In this document: positions 43,861 through 52,552 of the stretch, piece by piece
Layout of the letters: every line of letters begins with the position of its first letter
How positions within the stretch are numbered: position 1 is the stretch's first letter
DNA from: an uncultured Lachnospiraceae bacterium
GTDB taxonomy: Bacteria > Bacillota > Clostridia > Lachnospirales > Lachnospiraceae
Assembly: GCA_902788035.1 (NCBI GenBank)
Contig: CADAIL010000007.1
Coordinates: 110,869 to 174,868 of the forward strand
Direction: 5' to 3'
DNA length: 64,000 nt
Translations under genes and position numbers: made by a program
Notes under the pieces: generated by a model
What the model was told of the DNA's origin: nothing
What the model saw: only the letters and a program-made list of their open reading frames with translations
The model's database searches: none

Positions 43861-44547
43861 TCACATCAGTGTATCCTTTTCAGCCTCTCTGTGTATCATC
43901 CTGAACGCAATGATCGTGAGAACAATAATCATGACCAGAACGAAATATATGGCGGCATCACTCTCCGTAGTCAGACAGAAATCCCACGTTCCGTGAATGA
44001 GGATGGGGATGAGCAGACCGATCATCTTTCTTCTCTTACATAACTTTGTCCACCCATCAAGCTCTGCTGTCTTCGCCCATCCCATGTAATAGCCCATGAA
44101 GATACCGCATACGACGTGGACCGGAATCAGTCTGGAGATTGCTATCTCGGCTCCGAACTGTGTCATATACATAATGTTCTCAAGAGCCGCAAAGCCAAGA
44201 GCCGAAGTCGCGTAATAAATAATCGCGTCGAAGTGGTAATTGAATTCCGGTGACTTCCACACTGAGATAGTGGCCATGAGCCTCTTGGAGAATTCTTCAG
44301 AGAAGCCTACGACCAGGAAGAAGTAGATCAGATTGTAGACAGTTCCCTGCGTGTAACCGGGATAGACCATGTCCAGAACAAAGCCGAGGCCAAGCTCAAG
44401 GATAATTGCGGGTATAACAGAGATCATACCGAATATGAACGTCTTGCAAATGAGACCTACCGGTTCTTTATCGACTTTATCAATCCTGTACATATACATC
44501 ATAAGAAGTAACGGCGGGACAAGGCCCCACATTAGAATTGCTCTCAT
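43861..44547 (-). CDS. PrsW-family intramembrane metalloprotease
   Basis: The 228-aa product has about seven membrane segments and the PrsW/CPBP-type motifs EEFSKR (about residue 83), FDAIIYYATSALGFAALEN and HVVCGIFMGYYMG, which bring Glu and His residues together for zinc. PrsW-type proteases cut membrane anti-sigma factors in Bacillus and Clostridium. Two anti-sigma genes lie in this window, but nothing links them to it directly. AAGGAGAG precedes ATG 44547; sbcC ends 19 bp upstream. Confidence 0.88.
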   Translation of the reverse strand: MRAILMWGLVPPLLLMMYMYRIDKVDKEPVGLICKTFIFGMISVIPAIILELGLGFVLDMVYPGYTQGTVYNLIYFFLVVGFSEEFSKRLMATISVWKSPEFNYHFDAIIYYATSALGFAALENIMYMTQFGAEIAISRLIPVHVVCGIFMGYYMGWAKTAELDGWTKLCKRRKMIGLLIPILIHGTWDFCLTTESDAAIYFVLVMIIVLTIIAFRMIHREAEKDTLM

Positions 44548-44566
44548 TGTTCTCTCCTTTCACGCG

Positions 44567-47500
44567 TTAACTGATTTGCCATCTGACATGGCTTCCCTCG
44601 TCATCCTTGGTGACGACCAGCTGGTTGTCTATCTCCTGCTTGAGCTCGGTGACATGGGAGATGATTCCTATGAGCTTGGAACCTCCCGCCATATTCATGA
44701 GCACGCGTACCGCCTGATTTCTGGAGTGATCATCCAGGGAACCGAAGCCCTCATCGATGAACATGACGTCAAGGTTGACCGCCGCGGATCTCTCCTGGAT
44801 CTGATCCGCCATGCCGAGGGCCAGCGACAGCGCAGCCATAAAGGACTCGCCTCCGGACAGTGTCCGAACTTCCCGCTCCTTCCCTGTGACGGATGAATAT
44901 ACCATGAGGTCAAGTCCCTTGTTCTTGCCCTCGCCTGCCTTATCGAGATCGTACATGCGAAGCTCGAACTGACCTGCCGACATCTCTGAGAAGCGAAGGT
45001 TGGCTGCGTAGAGGATCCGCTCCAGATAATAACGCTGGACATAGGTCTCAAGGTCCATTCGGGATCCGGCAACTTTGCCCGTCACAAGTCTGTACAGGTT
45101 GTCAAGCTTTGTGTGGTCATCCACTGTCTTCCTGCGCTCGTCCATCTTCGGCAGCAATGCATTAAGCGCATCTCTGTCGGACTTGAGCTGCTCCCTGATG
45201 ATTCCGTTCTCTTCAGCCTTGCTCTCATACACAGCCTGAGCCTTCAGCATGTTTTCTCTTGCGGTCCCGTCTGACGGGCGGACGAGGTCTCCGATGAGTT
45301 CCTTTGCGGACGCGAGCATGCTCTCCGCGCCAGCCCTCTTTTTATAGTGGCTGGCAACCTCCATTTGCATGTGTTCGCCTTCGGTCCTCGGATATTTCAG
45401 GACAAGTTCCTTCCACTCATGTTCCGCGAGGTCCTTCTCGTCAAGAATGGAATCGTAGGCTGTCCTTCTCTCCGCAATGACCTGCTCCTCCTCAGGGATA
45501 TTGCCACCGTACTCGGCAATCAGATTCTCCGCCTTCTGCCTTACGGATGTCGCTTCCTTCAGATCCCTGTCTGCATTTTTGAAGGCATGACCTGCAAGGA
45601 GCTTCTTCCCCTCCGCCTGCTTCAAGTCGTTATCCGCCTCCTCGGTGGAAGCGTAGAACCTCTGGGCTTTAAGTGTATCCAGGGCGGAAAGCTTGGCGGC
45701 GTGTTCGCTCGTCGCCTGAGTAACCCTTTCACTGGCCGCGGCAACAAGGTTTTTCAGGCGCTCTTTTTCTTCATCGACACCTTTCAGCTTCTCCATGACC
45801 GCCTGGTAATGATCCACATCACCTTTGGCTGCCGACATCGCGCGGCGGAGTTCCTCTCCGCGGGCTTCAATAAGCGTTTTGGCTCTGGCAAGGACGATGT
45901 CATCCGGCACGTTCGTAATGCTCTTCTTCATTTTCGAAACGAGGGCATCCCTTGCTCTTAAAACACTCTCGTATTTTTCGTCATATACATCCTTTGCCGA
46001 TCTGGATCTGGCCGCCTGAGCTTCCTGTTTTTCACGAAGTTCCTCAACTTCTCTTCCGACACTCTCCACCATATCCCGTGTAACATCGGAAAACTCTGTA
46101 TTGATTGGACACGGTGACGGATGTTCTGTCGATCCGCATACCGGACAGGGACGTCCCGGCACGAGAGTTCTGGCGAGCAGACCTGCCTGCGCATCAAAGA
46201 ATGCCTGTCTCAGACCGTCATATTCAAATTTCTTTGCGCGGTAGTCAGCTGAGGCCTTTTCATAGGCTTTTTGGGCGGCATCGACAAGTCTCTTCTGTTT
46301 TTCAGCGTCACTGCGTAGGCCGATTGCTTTCACCGCATCGTCAAGAAGCGAATCCACCGCCACGATCTGCTCGTTCAGAAGACCCAGTCTTGCGCCGGCA
46401 TCCTTTAATTCCTCGGATTCCCGCTGCCACACAGCCGTCTGTTCAATGAGCTCGTTCTGCTGCTTTGTGGCAGCCGCATACGCAGCCTCCTCCTTTCTAA
46501 GGACCTGCAGAGCAGCAGTCATCTCGTTGTCCGCTGCCTTGATCGCCTTTACATGCTGCCTGTCCTTCTCGACCCGAGTCTTGACTTTGATAGCGTTGTC
46601 CTGCTCTTCTTCAAGGACCTGCCTTGTCCTCTCAAGTTCGGCATTGGCCTTCTTAACTTTTTCCTCGAGACCGGGCATGAGCGCTTTCTGCTGCTCAAGT
46701 CTTCGCATGGTCTCCGCGAGTCTCTTTACCCCGTCTTCATATCGCGTGTAGACAGCCTGCACTTCGTAGGCTGCCGCAAGCTGCACGCCGAGGCGCTCAA
46801 GCTCTTTGATATGGGCTTCATTTGCAGCACATTCAGCAAGCTGCTTCTCAGCCTCATCCTGCTGGCGGAAAGACTTCAGCAGGTTCTCTGTCCTTGTATA
46901 GATATCCCGCTTTTCATCGCGCTCTTTAACGGCAGCCGCAAGCTCCGCGTCAGATCTGACCTTTTCCTTGGTCAGGTAATCTGTGAGTTCCCTTAGGACT
47001 TCGATGAGCGAGTCCATATTTGCAACATTGAGACGGTCCGCCTCCATGATCCGCTTTATGAGCTCTCTCACTTCCTCAGCATTCTCATAGTTGTCCGGAA
47101 TCACGATATGGGACGCCTCGGTCTGGCAGACTGTGCGTATATGTCCGAGTTCCTTTTCCTTCTCCTTCTTCCTGCGATCCAGCTCATCGCCGATCTGCTG
47201 GTACAGCTCGGTGCCGAAAAGTCTGCGGTAAATTTCTTTTTTGTCGGCGGATTTAGCCCGAAGAAGCTCCATGAATTCGCCCTGGGCAATCATGCCGACC
47301 TGCATGAACTGCTCCTTGGAAAGCCCTACAATCTCGAGCAATTTTACATTGGTCTCCTTGCTCGGATATTCGGTGCCGTCCGGCATGATGAGCGAGACTT
47401 TCTCTGCCTCGGGGATCACTCCCGTTCCTTTTTTCTTTGCGCGCATGTATCTCGGATTTCGGCGCACTGTGTACACGTCCGCCCCCTCGAAGCTGCCGTC

Positions 47501-47755
47501 GGAAAATGTCAATTCGACATATGGTTCCGTGCCCAAAGCGGCGAACTGGCTCTGAAGCTCTGTGCCGTTTTTCACATTTCTTGATGAGCTGGCCTCGCCG
47601 TACAGTGCAAATACGATCGCGTCGAATATTGTCGTCTTCCCCGCACCCGTATCTCCGGTGATGAGAAAGAGGTTCTGATTAGGTTCGGTGAAATCTATAA
47701 CAGTCCGCTGTCCGTAGGATCCAAATGCCTGCAGCGTGAGTGTCAGTGGTCTCAT
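44567..47755 (-). CDS. sbcC: Exonuclease subunit SbcC
   Basis: The 1,062-aa product is a Rad50-type ATPase. It has Walker A GDTGAGKTTIFDA (about residues 35-47), long coiled coils, a zinc hook with CPVC near the middle, the ABC signature LSGGESFMAALSLALG, and Walker B VMFIDEGFGSLD. With SbcD it opens and degrades hairpins and protein-blocked DNA ends. ATG 47755 follows AGGAGGT. It lies 28 bp after sbcD in the same operon. In a genome rich in long hairpin repeats this complex is likely to meet many natural substrates. Confidence 0.96.
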   Translation of the reverse strand: MRPLTLTLQAFGSYGQRTVIDFTEPNQNLFLITGDTGAGKTTIFDAIVFALYGEASSSRNVKNGTELQSQFAALGTEPYVELTFSDGSFEGADVYTVRRNPRYMRAKKKGTGVIPEAEKVSLIMPDGTEYPSKETNVKLLEIVGLSKEQFMQVGMIAQGEFMELLRAKSADKKEIYRRLFGTELYQQIGDELDRRKKEKEKELGHIRTVCQTEASHIVIPDNYENAEEVRELIKRIMEADRLNVANMDSLIEVLRELTDYLTKEKVRSDAELAAAVKERDEKRDIYTRTENLLKSFRQQDEAEKQLAECAANEAHIKELERLGVQLAAAYEVQAVYTRYEDGVKRLAETMRRLEQQKALMPGLEEKVKKANAELERTRQVLEEEQDNAIKVKTRVEKDRQHVKAIKAADNEMTAALQVLRKEEAAYAAATKQQNELIEQTAVWQRESEELKDAGARLGLLNEQIVAVDSLLDDAVKAIGLRSDAEKQKRLVDAAQKAYEKASADYRAKKFEYDGLRQAFFDAQAGLLARTLVPGRPCPVCGSTEHPSPCPINTEFSDVTRDMVESVGREVEELREKQEAQAARSRSAKDVYDEKYESVLRARDALVSKMKKSITNVPDDIVLARAKTLIEARGEELRRAMSAAKGDVDHYQAVMEKLKGVDEEKERLKNLVAAASERVTQATSEHAAKLSALDTLKAQRFYASTEEADNDLKQAEGKKLLAGHAFKNADRDLKEATSVRQKAENLIAEYGGNIPEEEQVIAERRTAYDSILDEKDLAEHEWKELVLKYPRTEGEHMQMEVASHYKKRAGAESMLASAKELIGDLVRPSDGTARENMLKAQAVYESKAEENGIIREQLKSDRDALNALLPKMDERRKTVDDHTKLDNLYRLVTGKVAGSRMDLETYVQRYYLERILYAANLRFSEMSAGQFELRMYDLDKAGEGKNKGLDLMVYSSVTGKEREVRTLSGGESFMAALSLALGMADQIQERSAAVNLDVMFIDEGFGSLDDHSRNQAVRVLMNMAGGSKLIGIISHVTELKQEIDNQLVVTKDDEGSHVRWQIS

Positions 47756-47783
47756 GGTATACCTCCTGTGAACTACTCGTTTA

Positions 47784-48944
47784 TTATGTATCCTCTTCTC
47801 CACTGCTTTCGATCGAATTGATGATATCCCGGATGATGGCCAATGAGTCCTCATCAATATCCTTCAGGAATGAACAACACAGTTCATAGGGATCAAGTTC
47901 CTCATCTGCCTGAATTTTTCTGGAGTAATCCGCGCGTTGCGTGTTGACCCTGCGGATCTCGAGCAGATTGGGAAATGCGGCTCTGAGTCTGGCCTGCATA
48001 TCAAAAATATCGAATTCCACTTTGTCTGTGAGAACTGCTGTCACGTAGTCGTCGCAGCCCTGCTTCAGTATCTCTTCGAGTGTATCTTCTATGACTCTTA
48101 CCTCGTGAAGCGGCTCAAGGGGCAGGACGGTGATAGACGGAGCACTTCCTTTTTCTCGCAGCGTAACCATAACAACCCCCTTCTTCTGGCCGGCCTCGCT
48201 CACGGAATAGGGCATCGGAGTCCCGGAGTAGCGGAACCGGTCATCACCGACGGTCATCGGTTTATGAATATGTCCGAGAGCGACATAGTCGAAGGGAGCA
48301 AGGACATCCGCCGAGATCTCATCAATGTTGCCGACGGTCCTGATTTCTGACTCCATGCGCTCGACATCGTCGGCGGTCTTTCCCACCGGCAGGTAGAACT
48401 GATGGCTCACAAAAACGTTGCGCTCATCAGGATCGATATTTTCACGGGCGATCAGAGCATGCATCGCTTCGTTATAGCTGAGGTTCCTGCCATCCGCGTC
48501 AGTCCCGGTGATCAGCTTCACCATGGAAGGCTTGACGAACGGGAGCAGATAAAAGTTCACCGGTCCGAACTCATCAGTCAATGTCACTTTTTCAATATAT
48601 TCATCCGGCATGACCGGCGGCTTGCCGATCATGAAGAGCTTCTGTTTTGCCAGAACCCTCCTGTATGTATCCACGCGCGGCGCGCTGTCGTGATTTCCGC
48701 TGATGGTCATGACGGTGGATGAGGTTTCATTTGCAAGCACAGCGATAAAGTCATCGAAGACCTCGACCGCCTCTGCGGAGGGGACTGCCTTGTCATAGAT
48801 ATCACCCGCGATGAGGATGACATCCGGGGCCTCCTCCTTCGCATATTTTATGATCTGGTCAAAAACATACTTCTGGTCTTCCAGAAGGTCACGGTTATAC
48901 AGCTTTAAACCAATATGCAGGTCTGACAGATGAAATATTTTCAT
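47784..48944 (-). CDS. sbcD: Exonuclease subunit SbcD
   Basis: The 386-aa product has the Mre11-type phosphoesterase motifs: DLHIG (first metal site), IAGDIYD, SGNHDS, and the later H-x-H in LGHIHKP. It supplies the manganese-dependent nuclease of the SbcCD complex. The C-terminal 100 residues form the usual capping and SbcC-binding region. GAGGA precedes ATG 48944. It is the first gene of the run that continues to the thioesterase gene at 42564. Confidence 0.96.
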   Translation of the reverse strand: MKIFHLSDLHIGLKLYNRDLLEDQKYVFDQIIKYAKEEAPDVILIAGDIYDKAVPSAEAVEVFDDFIAVLANETSSTVMTISGNHDSAPRVDTYRRVLAKQKLFMIGKPPVMPDEYIEKVTLTDEFGPVNFYLLPFVKPSMVKLITGTDADGRNLSYNEAMHALIARENIDPDERNVFVSHQFYLPVGKTADDVERMESEIRTVGNIDEISADVLAPFDYVALGHIHKPMTVGDDRFRYSGTPMPYSVSEAGQKKGVVMVTLREKGSAPSITVLPLEPLHEVRVIEDTLEEILKQGCDDYVTAVLTDKVEFDIFDMQARLRAAFPNLLEIRRVNTQRADYSRKIQADEELDPYELCCSFLKDIDEDSLAIIRDIINSIESSGEEDT

Positions 48945-49188
48945 GCTAGTGTCCTCTCATTTTGAAGGTGACTGCTAAAGACTTCTCGCGTTTCGTTTCG
49001 ATGTATAAAGGTGAATACCTTATATATGCTGCTATTCTATGAGTATACCACAGAATGCTCTTCTATTGGCATAAAAAGCGAACTGTGAGGTGTGCCTGTC
49101 CAAACTGCAGCGTCATAAATTCGCACTGGCATAAATCTGCTTCCTGATGTATGATTAAGCCCGAAAATACATCAAAGGAAATACTTCT

Positions 49189-50127
49189 ATGGAATTCAGT
49201 CTGATTTTATTCAACAAGTTGGTCGCCATGATGATCATGGCAATTGTCGGCTTCGCGCTGGTCAGGTTCAAGCTTCTTCGGGAGAGCGACACCCGTGTCA
49301 TCTCCGTTCTGCTTGTCTATGTACTGCAGCCCTGCCTCATAGCCCGCGCGTTTCAGATCGACCTGACGCCGGAGCGCGTGCACGGTTTCGTATACGGCAC
49401 AATCTTTGCAACCGTGACAATACTGCTATCAATGCTTCTTGCGAGACTTTTTATGAAGCCGATCGATTTGGACGCGGTCGACCGGTCAACGATCATTTAC
49501 GCAAATGTAGGCAACCTTCTCCTGCCTCTCGTCAGCATGGCACTGGGCGATGAGATGGTCTTTTATTGCAGTTCCTTCCAGATCCCGTTCAACTTGCTGC
49601 TCTGGACACATGGTTACTCAATCATCAAGGGCGATAAGACTGTCAACATAAAAAAGCTTCTGGCAAACCCGAATCTGATTGCCCTATATATCGGAATTAT
49701 CCTTCTGGTCACCAGAACGACTGTCCCATCCGTTATCGACGCGGCTGCCAAAGGCTTCAATGATATGGTCGCCGCCTCATCGATGCTGCTTGTAGGCATG
49801 GTCATCGCGGGAATAGATATAAGGACCGTATTCACATACAAAAAAGCCTACCTTATATCGTTCGGCAGGCTCCTGGTTATCCCCATTCTTTCCATGCTCA
49901 TACTCTTCGCGACTGGATTTCTCACACGCCACCCGGAGCTTCGGCCGGTCTTCATGGTCGTCATACTCGGAGCGGGCGCGCCGTCCGCAAGCTCGATTGT
50001 TCAGATTGCTGTCCTGCATAATAAAAACGCTGCCAAAGCCAGCATCTATAACGTAATGACGACACTACTGTGTGTTATAACCATGCCTCTGATCATCTTC
50101 ATATATCAAATGATGTTCCCGGGGTGA
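49189..50127 (+). CDS. AEC-family membrane transporter
   Basis: The 312-aa product has ten predicted membrane segments and the AEC (auxin efflux carrier) pattern of two five-helix halves. Signatures include IVGFALVRFKLL, YANVGNLLLPLVSMALG and ILGAGAPSASSIVQIA near the end. Bacterial members export or exchange organic acids such as malate. AAAGGAAA precedes the ATG. It stands alone, followed after 57 bp by an aldolase remnant. The substrate is unknown. Confidence 0.88.
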   Translation: MEFSLILFNKLVAMMIMAIVGFALVRFKLLRESDTRVISVLLVYVLQPCLIARAFQIDLTPERVHGFVYGTIFATVTILLSMLLARLFMKPIDLDAVDRSTIIYANVGNLLLPLVSMALGDEMVFYCSSFQIPFNLLLWTHGYSIIKGDKTVNIKKLLANPNLIALYIGIILLVTRTTVPSVIDAAAKGFNDMVAASSMLLVGMVIAGIDIRTVFTYKKAYLISFGRLLVIPILSMLILFATGFLTRHPELRPVFMVVILGAGAPSASSIVQIAVLHNKNAAKASIYNVMTTLLCVITMPLIIFIYQMMFPG

Positions 50128-50184
50128 GGCATTAATGGTCTCGCGAGCGATACTTAAATTGTCACAGAAAGGAGAATAACCGCA

Positions 50185-50478
50185 ATGAAAGAAAATAAAA
50201 TAAGACAGCTGCTCAAAGAAAACAAATGCACCACTTCAACAAGAATATGAAGCACCTGGCCGTTCTACACAGAGGCGATCGGGGCAACCGGCAATTTCGT
50301 AAAGACTGCACTCAAATTCGGCGTCCGTCCGAGATGTGAAGTCCTGAAACCGGAAGAGCTCCAGTACTATATTGACCTTGGTGTCCGTGACTTCTCCCTC
50401 GGAGACGAGTTCAAGAAGCTCAGAGAACTCTGGGTGGACGACGGAACTAAGATGGCTGAAATCGTAAGCAAGCTTTAA
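50185..50478 (+). pseudogene. HpcH/HpaI-type aldolase remnant with stop codon and internal deletion
   Basis: A good ribosome site (AAAGGAG) precedes ATG 50185. The frame reads MKENKIRQLLKENKCTTSTRI, then TGA at 50248-50250, then STWPFYTEAIGATGNF, and continues in frame to TAA 50476-50478. The first 40 residues look like the start of an HpcH/HpaI-type aldolase and the last 55 like its end (VLKPEELQYYIDLGVRDFSLG). About 150 central residues with the metal and substrate sites are missing. TGA probably replaces a TGG. It cannot make an active enzyme. The family call is made from pattern only. Confidence 0.7.
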
Positions 50479-50529
50479 TTGGCAAAAGCTTGTCCGCGCT
50501 GCATTTGCCACATATATCACCATGGAAAA

Positions 50530-50572
50530 GAACCCCCGCAAGGCGTCTTTAGCGCCATGCGGGGGTTCTTTA
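50530..50572. terminator. Terminator hairpin
   Basis: GAACCCCCGCA (50530-50540) pairs with TGCGGGGGTTC (50558-50568), with an inner GGCG/CGCC, followed by TTTAAT. It serves the aldolase remnant and possibly the convergent hydrolase gene. Confidence 0.8.
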
Positions 50573-50615
50573 ATGATATCTCATATTTCGGAAAACCTGA
50601 ACCAGCCGTTCTTTT

Positions 50616-51356
50616 TCAGAGGCTGATAAGAAAGTCTTTGATCGCCTCCGCCATCATATCCACATGATTGTTAAAGCAGTGGTCATCTCCGGGAATCGGC
50701 ACCAGTTTTGCGTTTTTATAGAGTCTTTCAGCCTTCTCCGCATAGAAGAACGGAACAGATTCATCCTCATCGCCATGTACGATGAGGACCGGTCCTTCGT
50801 ACCTTGCGATCTCATCCTCAACATGTATAGTCTGGGCTACACGGATATAGTCTCCGGATAACTCCCAATTATCAAATGCAATGCTCTCCGGAATATGCTC
50901 CGGATCAAATGTCATTCCCAGTATAATCCCCTCTCTGGCGTTCTCCGGGATCATCCATGCCGGAGATAACGGAATAATTGCCTTAAAGTCATCAGGGAAC
51001 ATGCCTCCGACCAGCATGGTCAGAAGACCGCCCTGCGAATGGCCGCTGAGGTACAGGTCCGTCACAAAGTCCAAAGACTTAGCGTAATTTACGACATCGA
51101 TGGCGTTTGTCACCCATTTGTACAGAGTGTGCTTCCTGAACTCGCCATCACTCCCGCCGTGACCGTACATTTCCGCGCGGAGAACAGCAACACCTGCTTC
51201 CATCATGGCGTTCCTGGCAGCAATGAGGTGCTCTTCCTCCATATCTCCCGTGAAACCGTGGATCAGAATGCAGAGCGGTCCTTTTGTCAGTCCTTTCGGG
51301 CGATCAAGCTTTGCGTGCAGACGGGTTCCGTCACTGTCAATAAAGAACTCTTTCAT
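50616..51356 (-). CDS. Alpha/beta hydrolase, cinnamoyl-esterase-like
   Basis: The 246-aa product has the alpha/beta hydrolase triad: nucleophile in GHSQGG (about Ser112), Asp in IVHGDEDESVP, and His in IPGDDHCF. An HGF oxyanion segment (LIHGFTGD) is present. The size and lid insert (residues 130-165) resemble ruminal feruloyl/cinnamoyl esterases such as Est1E, which free phenolic acids from plant cell walls. It has no signal peptide. It lies 21 bp after the toxin gene and may share its transcript. The substrate is inferred. Confidence 0.82.
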   Translation of the reverse strand: MKEFFIDSDGTRLHAKLDRPKGLTKGPLCILIHGFTGDMEEEHLIAARNAMMEAGVAVLRAEMYGHGGSDGEFRKHTLYKWVTNAIDVVNYAKSLDFVTDLYLSGHSQGGLLTMLVGGMFPDDFKAIIPLSPAWMIPENAREGIILGMTFDPEHIPESIAFDNWELSGDYIRVAQTIHVEDEIARYEGPVLIVHGDEDESVPFFYAEKAERLYKNAKLVPIPGDDHCFNNHVDMMAEAIKDFLISL

Positions 51357-51377
51357 TTTGACCTCCTGTGATTCTGA

Positions 51378-51680
51378 TTATTTCAGTCCGCTCATTTTTT
51401 TGTAGACATCACCTCGGGAACCGGCCAGAAGCGTACTGACTACAACTATTGTTCCATTGATTATCGTATACACCACACGATAACCGCCAAGTCTAATCCG
51501 ATAATAGTTGCTGTGCTTCCCTTTAATTCGCTTAACATCAACTTTCTCCGGGAACTCTCCAACCATAAGCTCCTTTATCGAGCTCTCGTACTCGGTTCTG
51601 ATGTCCTCATGCTTCCTGAAAAATTTCTCTGCTGCCTTTGTATATTGGATATCATACGAAAATCCTGATACTTTAGTCAT
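51378..51680 (-). CDS. RelE/ParE-family toxin
   Basis: The 100-aa product has the RelE/ParE pattern: YDIQYTKAAEKFFRKHEDIRTEYESSIKEL, then VKRIKGKHSNYYRIRLGGYRVVYTIINGTIVVV and AGSRGDVYKKM. RelE-like toxins cut mRNA on the ribosome, while ParE-like ones act on gyrase; the tail favours the RelE side. It follows its antitoxin gene by 12 bp, as in most type II modules. Confidence 0.9.
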   Translation of the reverse strand: MTKVSGFSYDIQYTKAAEKFFRKHEDIRTEYESSIKELMVGEFPEKVDVKRIKGKHSNYYRIRLGGYRVVYTIINGTIVVVSTLLAGSRGDVYKKMSGLK

Positions 51681-51692
51681 CCATACCTCCGG

Positions 51693-51962
51693 TCATACAG
51701 AAAAGTGCTTTACAGACGCAATTTTCAGATCATCGTCTGATAAAGATTCCAGCTCTCCTAATATCTCTTGTGTTTCTTCTTCCGACGCTTCTTCCACGTT
51801 CGCTGTGAGGCGATAGAAAGGATCATTCTTCATCTTGGGGAGATACTCGTCCAACGCATCCATCACAACATCAGTAATTGACATATGAAATACAGCTGCA
51901 ACACTTTTAATATCTGCCAGCCTTTCTTCGTCCATCTTAATATTCATAGCCTTTGTTGCCAT
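51693..51962 (-). CDS. Antitoxin of the RelE-type module (ribbon-helix-helix)
   Basis: The 89-aa product starts with a ribbon-helix-helix DNA-binding domain (ATKAMNIKMDEERLADIKSVAAVFHMSITDVVMDALDEYL). Its acidic C-terminal arm (NVEEASEEETQEILGELESLSDDDLK) should wrap the toxin. GGAGGG precedes the ATG. A palindrome upstream (51978-51993) is the probable operator for self-repression. It is expressed first in a toxin-antitoxin-hydrolase run. Confidence 0.88.
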   Translation of the reverse strand: MATKAMNIKMDEERLADIKSVAAVFHMSITDVVMDALDEYLPKMKNDPFYRLTANVEEASEEETQEILGELESLSDDDLKIASVKHFSV

Positions 51963-51977
51963 ACAGCGCCCTCCTTT

Positions 51978-51993
51978 ATCATATATATATGAT
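51978..51993. promoter_or_regulatory. Probable operator of the toxin-antitoxin module
   Basis: ATCATATATATATGAT is a perfect 16-bp palindrome 15 bp before the antitoxin start; GATATATGG next to it may extend the site. It fits binding by the ribbon-helix-helix antitoxin. Confidence 0.6.
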
Positions 51994-52035
51994 ATATGGT
52001 AAACCCGGTAAAGTCAAGGTTCACTCTTACGCAAA

Positions 52036-52134
52036 GGAGCTGTCGCATCAGGCGGTGTCACCACTGTATATGGCAGACATTTGCAAATAACGTCTGACAT
52101 ATATAATGATGGCGCGCCTTAATGCGACAGCCCC
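52036..52134. repeat. R2 hairpin repeat, copy 3
   Basis: The outer arms GGAGCTGTCGCAT and ATGCGACAGCCCC close an inner stem (CACTGTATATGGCAGAC / GTCTGACATATATAATG) around ATTTGCAAAT. It has the same orientation as copies 1 and 2. A short T-run follows, so it may end the PspC gene transcript. Confidence 0.9.
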
Positions 52135-52172
52135 GTTTCTAATGGCTTATTCTACAGTCCCTTCTCCAATTA

Positions 52173-52370
52173 TTACATCTGGATCATATCTGAGCTCTGA
52201 GGCATGATAACTGCGGCAATCAGGTAAGCCAGAACACCGCTGCCGCACATCAGTGAAAATGCCGCAAACCCGAGTCTTACCAGTGTTGAGTCGATTCCGA
52301 AATACTCTGCGATTCCTCCGCATACACCAAAAATAACCTTGTCTGTTTCGCTTCTCATAAGTCTCTTCAT
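52173..52370 (-). CDS. PspC-domain protein
   Basis: The 65-aa product is a bare PspC domain: [47 protein letters not shown], with one hydrophobic segment. PspC proteins sense envelope stress at the membrane in some bacteria; short forms like this are common in Firmicutes with no set role. GGAAGGG precedes the ATG. It stands alone. The 180 bp upstream shows nothing else. Confidence 0.92.
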   Translation of the reverse strand: MKRLMRSETDKVIFGVCGGIAEYFGIDSTLVRLGFAAFSLMCGSGVLAYLIAAVIMPQSSDMIQM

Positions 52371-52552
52371 TTTTATTTCCCTTCCTTTTTTAGCAGGTTT
52401 TGTTTTCTTTTGATGAGTACACTTTACTCCGGGAAAATAAAAATATAAGGCAATTTACATTAAAAACAGATTAAAAGGGATATCCGCGTCCTGGAGCATC
52501 TCCTTCCCCGCTACACGAAAATCCCTTATATTGGCGCTATTTCAATTTAACA

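Noticed and set aside
50248..50250. TGA read as selenocysteine in the aldolase-like frame
   Set aside because: No SECIS-like hairpin follows closely, the family has Trp or another residue there, and the gene has also lost its centre, so a pseudogene is the simpler reading.
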